DNA from: Acidimicrobiia bacterium
Lineage (GTDB): Bacteria; Actinomycetota; Acidimicrobiia; Acidimicrobiales; Poriferisodalaceae
NCBI GenBank assembly: GCA_022828045.1
Contig: JAJEIW010000220.1
Location: 1-36,699, forward strand
Direction: 5' to 3'
Length of the DNA stretch: 36,699 nt
The notes beneath the pieces were generated by a model. The model was not told where the DNA came from, did no database searches, and saw nothing but the letters and a program-made list of their open reading frames with translations. Position numbers and translations under genes: made by a program. Shown here piece after piece: positions 8,239 to 17,180 of the stretch (position 1 is its first letter; each line of letters begins with the position of its first letter).

Positions 8239-9744
8239 ATGACAGACCCCAGCGTCACAAGCGAGCGGTACGAGCGGCGCGAACTGCTCCAGCCCGGCGC
8301 GGTCGAGACGTGGTCAGGCCTCGACCGCACGCTCAACCGACCCGTCACCATCCGCAGGTCAGCCGCCGACAGCGAGATCGGGCACCGGCTGCGCCTGCAG
8401 GCCAAGGCTCTCGCTCGGGTGGAGCATCACGGCCTCCTGCACATCCTGGACACCTACGACGAAGTCGAGCACTTCGCCATCGTCACCGAGCAGTTGCCCT
8501 CCAAGCTGCTTGTCGACGAGCTCACCGCCCCCAATGGCGACATCAAACGGCTCGCCGCGTCCGAAGCCGTCCGCATCGTGATCGCAGTGACCGAGGCGCT
8601 GGCGGTTCTGCACGGCTCAGGCTTCGCTCACGGCGGCGTCGACGCCGACTACATCGGATGGCGCGCTGAGGTCGGCTGGGTCATCCTCAACGGCCCGCCG
8701 ACCGACGACGCGGTCACCATCCCTGCCACCCGGCGGGCCGACTTGATGTCGGTGGCCGTGCTCGCACATCGGCTGATCGCCGGCGCAGCTCCCCAGCGAC
8801 GACCCGACGGCACCTGGGAGCTGGATCCCGCGGTGCCTGATGTGGTGGCGCCGGTGCTGGCGCGCGCCATCAGTGCGTCAGACCCGTGGCCTGACGTGCC
8901 GTCGATGCTGCTCGCCCTGCGGTCGGTGGTCGACGACCTGCCGCATGCCGACGACGACCGCACCGACCGCAGGTCGGTGTGGCAGGCCGAGCGCCACTGG
9001 CTCGCGCCGGTCGGCGTCCTGGTGGCCGCCGCTGCGACCCTCGTCGGCATCGCCCTCATCATCGAGCAGCCCGAAGATGCCGATCAGCCAGCGGCACAGG
9101 CCGTTGCCACGATCGTTCCGAGCGTCGATCCGAGTGTCGAATCGCGGCCCGTGGTCACCGTGGCACCCACCGGGTCCCCTGCGGCTACGACGACCACACC
9201 GCAGCCCACTGTCCCGGTCCCGACCACGGTGCCGTTGCGTCGCGTGCCGGTGCCGTTGGAGTCCATCACCGACTTCGACCCAGCCGGAGACGACCGGGTC
9301 GAGCACCCGGAGCGGTTGATATTCATCAACAACGGCGATCCCACCACCGGCTGGAGCACGGCGCGCTACAGCACCCGCAACTTCGGCGGGCTGAAGGACG
9401 GAGTCGGGCTCATCATCGTGCTCGCTCCCGACGGTCCGCCAAGAGTGGACCGCTTGGCGATCGACTCCCCCACCGTGGGCTGGTCGATCGAGGTATACGT
9501 CTCGACCGAGCGGAACCGGACGCTGATCGACTGGGGCAGCCCGGTGACAGCCGCAGCGGACATCACCGGCTCGACGACGCTCGAACTGCCCGCTGCCGAG
9601 GCCGCAGCCCTGCTGGTGTGGATCACCGACCTCGGCGACGAACTCCCCAGCGGCGGGCACCGGGTCACCGTGTCCAGGATTGAAGTCAGCACGACATCAG
9701 GGGCGCCGGAGGCTCCCACGGGCACCGATGCCGTGACGCCCTAG
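8239..9744 (+). CDS. Membrane-anchored pseudokinase-like protein with C-terminal extracytoplasmic domain
   Basis: Kinase-fold-like N-terminus (RYERRELLQPGAVETWSGLDRTLNRPVTIR...LHGSGFAHGGVDADYI) with HGGVDADYI in place of HRDLKPxN and no DFG; TM WLAPVGVLVAAAATLVGIALII; Thr/Pro linker; extracytoplasmic beta-rich tail; MurJ neighbourhood. Confidence 0.75.
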   Translation: MTDPSVTSERYERRELLQPGAVETWSGLDRTLNRPVTIRRSAADSEIGHRLRLQAKALARVEHHGLLHILDTYDEVEHFAIVTEQLPSKLLVDELTAPNGDIKRLAASEAVRIVIAVTEALAVLHGSGFAHGGVDADYIGWRAEVGWVILNGPPTDDAVTIPATRRADLMSVAVLAHRLIAGAAPQRRPDGTWELDPAVPDVVAPVLARAISASDPWPDVPSMLLALRSVVDDLPHADDDRTDRRSVWQAERHWLAPVGVLVAAAATLVGIALIIEQPEDADQPAAQAVATIVPSVDPSVESRPVVTVAPTGSPAATTTTPQPTVPVPTTVPLRRVPVPLESITDFDPAGDDRVEHPERLIFINNGDPTTGWSTARYSTRNFGGLKDGVGLIIVLAPDGPPRVDRLAIDSPTVGWSIEVYVSTERNRTLIDWGSPVTAAADITGSTTLELPAAEAAALLVWITDLGDELPSGGHRVTVSRIEVSTTSGAPEAPTGTDAVTP

Positions 9745-9821
9745 CAGTCAGCTGCCCCATCGCGGTCCAAGCATGGGGTCATCGCGGCGTGCGGCCGGGA
9801 CACACCACTAGCCTGCCGCCG

Positions 9822-10190
9822 ATGAGCCCCGTGCGCGGCGCCGGCCGTTCGAAGACTGAGCGCAGCGACGCCTCGCTCTCCGACGCCGATCCCGCGGTCG
9901 ACGACAGCATTGACGCGGCCGTTGCCAAGTTCACCGATGTCGTCGAAACTGTCCGCTCGCGTACGAGCGGACCCCTGGTGACCGCTGTTCGCGCGCTCGT
10001 CTACGGCGTGGCAATCGCAACGGCGACCGTGGGTGCCGTGGTGCTCGTCGCAGTCGCGGCAGTTCGAGCACTCGACATCGTGGTGCCCGGCGACGTATGG
10101 GCAGCCCATCTCATCACGAGCGCCGTATTCGGCCTCGTGGGCGCGTGGGCGTGGTCCAAGCGCCGTCGCAGCAAGACGGCTCGCACATGA
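9822..10190 (+). CDS. Small membrane protein, function unknown
   Basis: Two hydrophobic segments (ALVYGVAIATATVGAVVLVAVAAV; HLITSAVFGLVGAWAW); ATG at 9822 is 7 nt after TAGCCT. Confidence 0.6.
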   Translation: MSPVRGAGRSKTERSDASLSDADPAVDDSIDAAVAKFTDVVETVRSRTSGPLVTAVRALVYGVAIATATVGAVVLVAVAAVRALDIVVPGDVWAAHLITSAVFGLVGAWAWSKRRRSKTART

Positions 10191-11164
10191 CGAGCGCCGA
10201 CAGTGCTCTGGACGGTGCCGTAGCGATACGCGACGTCATCATCATCGGGAGCGGGCCCGCAGGCCTGACCGCAGCGATCTACACAGCCCGTGCCCGGCTG
10301 GCGCCGCTGGTGATCGAAGGTGAACCGTCATCAACCTCCGATCAGCCCGGCGGGCAGCTGATGCTGACGACCGACGTGGAGAACTATCCCGGATTTCCTG
10401 ACGGCGTCATGGGACCCGAGCTGATGATGAGTTTTCGGGCGCAGGCAGAGCGATTCGGCGCCGAGTTTCGCACGGCCAAAGCCACCAAGGTGGATTTCAG
10501 CGAACAACCGTTTGCGGTATGGATCGGTGACGGCTGCTATCTCGGCCGCACGGTGATCGTGTCGACCGGGGCTCAGAGCTTGCTGCTCGGGCTGCCCAAC
10601 GAGGGGCGGCTGATCGGTCACGGCGTGTCCACCTGCGCCACCTGTGACGGCTTCTTCTTCCGGGGTCAGGAGATAGCCGTGGTCGGTGGCGGCGACAGCG
10701 CCCTCGAAGAGGCCCTGTTCCTGACGCGTTTCGCCTCCAAGGTGTACCTCGTGCACCGGCGTGACCAGCTCCGGGCTTCGAAGATCATGCAGGACCGCGC
10801 GTTCGCCAATGACCGCATCGAGTTCCTGTGGAACCGCCGAGTACAGGAGATCCGCGGCGACGAGCGGCTCGAGGGACTCACGCTGGAGGACACCCAGACC
10901 GGCGAGCACTCCTCGCTGGATGTCACCGGGCTCTTCGTCGCCATCGGTCACCGGCCGAACACCGAGTTGTTCGCGGACTGGCTGGATCGCAAGCCGAACG
11001 GCTATCTCGTGACAGAGCCCGGCACCGCGCGCACCAACATCGCCGGTGTCTTCGCCTGCGGCGACGTCCAGGACGACTACTACCGGCAGGCAGTGACTGC
11101 CGCCGGCTCGGGATGCCAAGCCGCCATCGACGCAGAGCGCTGGCTCGAGGCGCTCGGGCACTAG
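10187..11164 (+). CDS. trxB: Thioredoxin-disulfide reductase
   Basis: [33 protein letters not shown] redox motif; [26 protein letters not shown]. Confidence 0.96.
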   Translation: MTSADSALDGAVAIRDVIIIGSGPAGLTAAIYTARARLAPLVIEGEPSSTSDQPGGQLMLTTDVENYPGFPDGVMGPELMMSFRAQAERFGAEFRTAKATKVDFSEQPFAVWIGDGCYLGRTVIVSTGAQSLLLGLPNEGRLIGHGVSTCATCDGFFFRGQEIAVVGGGDSALEEALFLTRFASKVYLVHRRDQLRASKIMQDRAFANDRIEFLWNRRVQEIRGDERLEGLTLEDTQTGEHSSLDVTGLFVAIGHRPNTELFADWLDRKPNGYLVTEPGTARTNIAGVFACGDVQDDYYRQAVTAAGSGCQAAIDAERWLEALGH

Positions 11165-11238
11165 CTCCTGGCGATCAGCCGCCGTGTACAGAGGTCAGGG
11201 CGTTAGCCTCGCGGCAATCGCGACATGAGGAGCCCGCA

Positions 11239-11562
11239 ATGGCCGAAGGCATATCCACCTTGGACGACAGCACTTTCGACGAGACCGTCGGGAGCGCTGA
11301 CAGCCCGGTGCTGGTGGATTTCTGGGCCGAGTGGTGCGGGCCGTGCAAGATGATTGCCCCGATTCTCGAAGAGATCGCCGCGGAGCAGGACAACATCCGC
11401 ATCGCGAAGGTCAACGTGGACGAGAGTCCCGACTTGGCAATGCGCTACCAGGTGATGAGCATCCCGACACTCATCATGTTCCGGGACGGAGAACCGGCGA
11501 AGCGCCTTGTCGGCGCCAAGCCAAAGAGTGCCTTGCTGGTTGAGATCGGCGAATTCCTCTGA
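11239..11562 (+). CDS. trxA: Thioredoxin
   Basis: [40 protein letters not shown] 11239. Confidence 0.97.
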   Translation: MAEGISTLDDSTFDETVGSADSPVLVDFWAEWCGPCKMIAPILEEIAAEQDNIRIAKVNVDESPDLAMRYQVMSIPTLIMFRDGEPAKRLVGAKPKSALLVEIGEFL

Positions 11563-12524
11563 TCCGACCCTTCGGCATCGGCGCGGCAGGTCCGCACGTA
11601 CGAGACCTCCAGCACCGACTGAGCGCGACGGGCCATTGGAACGGCCCTGTCAGCGGGATCTTCGATGCAGCGACGGCCGGGGCCGTCCGGGCATTCCAGC
11701 ACTACCGCTCCATCGATGTCGACGGCATTTGCGGTCCTGAGACCTGGTCCCTGCTGATCGAGGCCGGCCAGCGACTCGGAGATCGACTGCTGTACCTGCG
11801 CACCCCTCAGCTGCGCGGCGATGACGTGTCCGAAGTGCAGCGCATGCTCAGCACGCTGGGGTTCTCGGTCGGACGCATCGACGGCATCTGGGGACCGCTG
11901 ACGGCGGGGGCACTGGCCGACTTCCAGCTCAACATGGGACTCGGCGGAGACGGCGTCTGCGGCGGTCAAACCCTGCGAATGCTGCAGCGACTGGTGCGCC
12001 CGCTCGGCGACGCCTCGGTGGTCGCGCACATCACCGAGCGTCAACGGCTGGAGTCCGCGGGAGGCCAGCTGGCAGGCCACCGGATTGCTGTCGGCGAAGC
12101 CGGCGGCCTCGAGCCGGTCACCGCGTCTGTCAGGCGTGCCATCGGGCGCAACGGTGCAGAGGTGCTCACGGTGCACCATCCCGACTGGTCTGCACAAGCA
12201 GCGCAGGTCAACCGGTTCGGCGCAGCCGTGTACATCGGCTTCGAAGTGAAGCCCGCGGCGCCTTCGATCAGTTACTTTCAGGGGCGCCACTTCGTCAGCC
12301 GGGCCGGTCAGCGGTTGGCCGCAGATATCGCCGGACGCCTCGAACCAATGTTCGGTGAGATGCCGACGAGCGGGATGGGCTTGCCGATGCTGCGCGAGAG
12401 CGCCATGCCCGCAGTCCTGTGCAGGTTTGAAGGGCTCGACATCCTCTTGGAGTGCAACCGAGAGGTCGCCAGCGCCGTTGCACAGTCCACGCGAGATCTG
12501 CTGGCCACCCAGCCATCTGCATGA
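11559..12524 (+). CDS. CwlM-like protein: two peptidoglycan-binding repeats plus degenerate amidase_3-like domain; probable CTG (11559) or ATC (11562) start
   Basis: Frame extended upstream of the listed ORF (11826) encodes a first PG-binding repeat [56 protein letters not shown] followed by a second [52 protein letters not shown]; position after trxA matches mycobacterial cwlM. Confidence 0.75.
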   Translation: MIRPFGIGAAGPHVRDLQHRLSATGHWNGPVSGIFDAATAGAVRAFQHYRSIDVDGICGPETWSLLIEAGQRLGDRLLYLRTPQLRGDDVSEVQRMLSTLGFSVGRIDGIWGPLTAGALADFQLNMGLGGDGVCGGQTLRMLQRLVRPLGDASVVAHITERQRLESAGGQLAGHRIAVGEAGGLEPVTASVRRAIGRNGAEVLTVHHPDWSAQAAQVNRFGAAVYIGFEVKPAAPSISYFQGRHFVSRAGQRLAADIAGRLEPMFGEMPTSGMGLPMLRESAMPAVLCRFEGLDILLECNREVASAVAQSTRDLLATQPSA

Positions 12525-12705
12525 TCCCTGCCGGCTGATCCTTACTGGGTGATCTCAGGCTCACCGCACCGCGGGTCACTGCGAACCAGACTCGACTTCT
12601 CCCCAGCTTGTCCACAGGAAGTGGACAACAAGTTCAGATTGAGGCTGTGAATCTGGCCGGTCTGATCAATTCGCGCCAAAGATTCAACTTGCTCGATCAA
12701 TTCGG

Positions 12706-13607
12706 TCAGCCTTCGACTGAATCTCGAAGGTTGGTCGTCATAGCGTCGAAGAGCCGGGAAAGATCGGCCAAATCGGCGAATCTGATGACGATGTGTCCCC
12801 CACGGCTTGCCATCTGAACCTCCACCGAGGTTGCCAAGGCGGCAGACAGTGCCGTCTCCACCTCCAAGACTGCGGCTGGGCGTTCTGCTTCGGGAGCAGC
12901 GGCGGTGCCTGGGTCCCGGTCATCGCTCGGGGTCGGCTCAACATCAGGCTCTGGCGCGGTGCCTAAGGATCTGACAGCTTCCTCGACTGCACGGACCGAC
13001 CAGCCCTCGTCCACGATGCGCTCTGCGAGCATCTCGATCTCGACAGGATCCTCGCAGCCCAGGAGCGCGCGGGCGTGACCGGCCGAGAGCTCGCCATCCA
13101 GCAGGTAGCGCTGCGCGGTGACGGGCAGCGACAGGAGCCGCAGCGAGTTGGTGATCGCTGCTCGGCTGCGGCCCATCCGGCGCCCGAGTTCGGAGTGCGT
13201 GGCACCGAAGTCGTCGATGAGCTGCCGGTACGCGGCCGCCTCCTCCAAGGGATTCAGATCCGCCCGGTGGACGTTCTCGATCAAGGCGTGCGTCAGGCTC
13301 GATTCGTCATCGGCAGCGCGCACGACTGCCGGAATGGTGTCGAGGCCGGCGATCTGGCCTGCCCGCCAGCGGCGTTCCCCGGCGATGATCTCGTAACGCC
13401 CGACAATGCCGGTTTCACGCACCACGATCGGCTGCAGGATGCCGATCTGGCGGATCGAGTCGGCGAGGGAGTCGAGCAACGCAGCATCGAAGTGCTGCCG
13501 GGGCTGCAAGGGGTTGGCCTCGACGGCACCGAGCGGGACCTCCCTGTAGGCCGACTGGCCAGTCGGTATCAGGGCGCCGAGCCCGCGTCCAAGTCCTCGC
13601 TGGGCGT

Positions 13608-13611
<4 letters not shown>
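12706..13611 (-). CDS. parB: Chromosome partitioning protein ParB
   Basis: RGLGRGLGALIPTG; PLQPRQHFD...IGILQPIVVRETG...YEIIAGERRWRAGQIAG; HTH; adjacent parA. Confidence 0.96.
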
Positions 13612-14477
<866 letters not shown>

Positions 14478-14565
14478 TCTGCCTCCGCTCTCGGGCCGCT
14501 CGGGCCGCGGCTTCGCCTCTGAGGGTAGGCCGTGGCTGTACGCGCGACGGGGTCCCGGCAGCCGA

Positions 14566-14581
14566 TGTTTCACGTGAAACG
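14566..14581. promoter_or_regulatory. parS: parS centromere-like site
   Basis: TGTTTCACGTGAAACG: 15/16 to TGTTTCACGTGAAACA with intact 14-bp palindrome GTTTCACGTGAAAC, beside parAB. Confidence 0.95.
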
Positions 14582-14604
14582 TCTGAACTACGGTGATCCC
14601 CGCC

Positions 14605-15237
14605 ATGAGTCCGGCGCCCGAACTCCTCTTGGATCAGCTCGCGCGAGCTCAGCGGCTCGGTTACCTCGGAACAGGCGATCTGCTGGCGCATATCGAGCAC
14701 GCGCGGGCCCATTGCAGCGCCGCCCGTCCCGAACCGGGCCAGCGCTGGTGCGATCTGGGCAGCGGCGGGGGAGTGCCGGGGCTCGTCATGGCCCTCGAAC
14801 GACCCCACGTCGAGTTCGCTCTGCTGGATCGCTCCGAGCGACGAACGGAGTTCCTGGCGGACGCGATTCGGCGCCTCGGGATCAGCAACAGGGTGCGGAT
14901 CGCCGACGGGGATGCCGCACAGCTCGCACACCAGCCCGAGCATCGACACGCCTACGACGGTGTCGTCAGCCGAGCTTTCGGCCCGCCGGCGGCAGTCGCG
15001 GAGTGCAGCAACGGCCTGGTGCGACCCGGCGGCAGGCTGGTGGTCAGCGAGCCGCCGCATCTGTCGACGTGTGACAGGCTCGCGCGTTGGCCGTTCGACG
15101 GGCTGGCCGAACTCGGCTGGGAATTCGACGGCCTGAGCGGAGGAGAGCCCACCTTTGCGGTTCTGACGCGCCAGCCGTCACACCTCGACGTCTACCCGCG
15201 AGCCTGGAAGCAGATCCGCAAGCAGCCGATCTTCTGA
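14605..15237 (+). CDS. rsmG: 16S rRNA (guanine-527-N7)-methyltransferase RsmG/GidB
   Basis: RWCDLGSGGGVPGLVMALERPHVEFALLDRSERRTEFL...; start ATG 14605 or GTG 14593. Confidence 0.93.
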   Translation: MSPAPELLLDQLARAQRLGYLGTGDLLAHIEHARAHCSAARPEPGQRWCDLGSGGGVPGLVMALERPHVEFALLDRSERRTEFLADAIRRLGISNRVRIADGDAAQLAHQPEHRHAYDGVVSRAFGPPAAVAECSNGLVRPGGRLVVSEPPHLSTCDRLARWPFDGLAELGWEFDGLSGGEPTFAVLTRQPSHLDVYPRAWKQIRKQPIF

Positions 15238-15304
15238 ACGAGCTGCTCGCTGCTGCCGCGCGCGAGCTATGCGGGTCGGGCCACCCAGGCTGGGAATGTG
15301 CCCG

Positions 15305-15793
15305 TTATGAGCTCGATGGCACGAGCACGACCCGGCGTCTCGGCTCGTCACCGACCGAAATAGTGTCGACGCCGGAGATCTCGTTCGCGGTGTCGTGCAC
15401 AACCTTGCGATCTGCCGCGTTCATCGGCTCGAGTCCTCGTTCGGTCCCCCGGTCCACCACGGCTTGAGCGAGCTCGCGAACGTATGCCTCGAGTGCTTCG
15501 CGTCGTCGTTGGCGGTAGCCGCCTACGTCGACCCGGACGCGGGCGCGGCGCACTCCTGGAAGCCGACGCTGCAGCATGGTCTTGGCGACTTCCTGAAGTG
15601 CCACCACATGGCGTCCGCGCGGACCGATCAGCAATCCCAAGGATTCATTGGTGCCTTCAAGATTGATCTCAAAGCTGTCGTCGTCTGCAGTGACGGGAAC
15701 CGCCGTCGCCTCGATGCCGAACGCCTGCACCAAGCCATCCAAGAACTCCTGCACCATGGCTTGCTGTTCGGCTATCGTTGTTTCACCTGTCAT
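15305..15793 (-). CDS. jag: KH-R3H RNA-binding protein (C-terminal half of Jag/KhpB)
   Basis: LGLLIGPRGRHVVALQEVAKTMLQRR (KH) and LEPMNAADRKVVHDTANEISGVDTISVGDEPRRRVVLVP (R3H); own SD AGAGGTG upstream of ATG 15793. Confidence 0.9.
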   Translation of the reverse strand: MTGETTIAEQQAMVQEFLDGLVQAFGIEATAVPVTADDDSFEINLEGTNESLGLLIGPRGRHVVALQEVAKTMLQRRLPGVRRARVRVDVGGYRQRRREALEAYVRELAQAVVDRGTERGLEPMNAADRKVVHDTANEISGVDTISVGDEPRRRVVLVPSSS

Positions 15794-15961
15794 CTTGATC
15801 ACCTCTGATCGGGCTCGCATACGTAGTGGCCCGCCACGCGGAAGCTTGTCCACGCGTGCTGATGTCACATTGCTCGCACGACGTGAGCGCTGCTCAGCCT
15901 ACGGGTCTGCGGCCGCGGAACCCCTGAGATTTGCGACGTTCATTACGGCAGCACGCAGCAT

Positions 15962-17014
15962 TCAGGGTCGGGACGAATCGCACCGAGGCCCGTCGGCATA
16001 GAACTGAGCGCAATAGGCCCGGTACTTCATGATCTCGCCGTCCGTGTGTACGAGCCGGGGACGCGGCACGTAGTGCTTACGACTCCAGATGACCTCATCC
16101 TGCTGAACGTCTCGGATCTGAAAGTCCGCAATGAACTTGTTGATGATGGGTGCTCGCATCCGTTGGGGCAAGAAGTTCAGGCCGGCGATGAAGCGCTTGG
16201 GCTCACGCAATGTACGCATCCTCGACACGATGGACATATCGATCAGCGTGCCGTCAACCGGCGTCGCCAACACCCATAACTGGGCATCGATGCCGATCGA
16301 ATGCTCCTGAAACTCGACGAACGAGTAGCCCAGTCCCACAACGTGGGCAACGGCCGATACATGCAGGGTGAGCCTGGAGAGCTTGGCAATCCTCCGGGTC
16401 GTCGAGAATCCGAACCTGCTCTCGAGTCGCGGCCCGTCGATCAACACTGGCGCATCACTCGTGACGTTGTGGTAACCGTGGATATAGCTCAGATGCGCAA
16501 TGTCCACCGAGTTCTCGCTGGTCTCCTGCGGATGGCCGGCAAAGCGAATCGTCCGGATCTGCAAATCGGTCCAATCGTCGCCGGCTCCCGGGACATCAGG
16601 CAGCTGCCACTGTGAGGGTCGTCCTCCAAGGCCCCGCCAACCGAAGATCAGACCTTCGATCTCACGCACTTCGAGGATGTCCAGATTCGCGGATCGGGCG
16701 GGCGCCCCAGATGGCGTGGCCACGCACTGCCCGCTGGTCTCGAACTCGAAGCCGTGAAAGGGACAGACGAGTCTCCCGCCGACTACTTTCGCTCCGGCTT
16801 CGGGTCCCAGGTCGGAGCCCAAGTGGGGGCAAACCGATCTCGCGATGCAGATCTGGCCGACCGGATCAGCCCAGATGACGATCTCGTCGCCCATCCAGGT
16901 TCGTTGAATCAATCCCGCCTTCTGAACGGCGGCGCGCGTCGCAATGAAGAACCAGCCTTCTGGAAATGGTGGGAGCGAACTAACGTTTGCCCCTTGCTGG
17001 AGTCCGGCGATCAT
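15962..17014 (-). CDS. Rieske non-heme iron oxygenase, KshA / cholesterol-desaturase-like
   Basis: Rieske CPHLGSDLGPEAGAKVVGGRLVCPFHGF (CxH...CxxH); mononuclear Fe motif ENSVDIAHLSYIH (E-x3-D-x2-H-x4-H); PEGWFFIA N-terminus. Confidence 0.88.
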   Translation of the reverse strand: MIAGLQQGANVSSLPPFPEGWFFIATRAAVQKAGLIQRTWMGDEIVIWADPVGQICIARSVCPHLGSDLGPEAGAKVVGGRLVCPFHGFEFETSGQCVATPSGAPARSANLDILEVREIEGLIFGWRGLGGRPSQWQLPDVPGAGDDWTDLQIRTIRFAGHPQETSENSVDIAHLSYIHGYHNVTSDAPVLIDGPRLESRFGFSTTRRIAKLSRLTLHVSAVAHVVGLGYSFVEFQEHSIGIDAQLWVLATPVDGTLIDMSIVSRMRTLREPKRFIAGLNFLPQRMRAPIINKFIADFQIRDVQQDEVIWSRKHYVPRPRLVHTDGEIMKYRAYCAQFYADGPRCDSSRP

Positions 17015-17180
17015 CGAGACGCGCTCTTCATCAGAAACGATGCCAGCAGGCTAGACCGCATAGTGAGCACTACCGAGAAATGGCGGTGCAGCACTCCACA
17101 CCCTCAAGTATCCGTACACTCGGCACGATCTTCCCAGACGTCGGAATGTGCACTGTGACCGGCGTGATCAGGAGTGTCAC

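Noticed and set aside
16046-16878. Plus-strand ORFs antisense to the Rieske gene
   Set aside because: No recognisable domains; explained by GC-rich third-position bias opposite a clear Rieske CDS.
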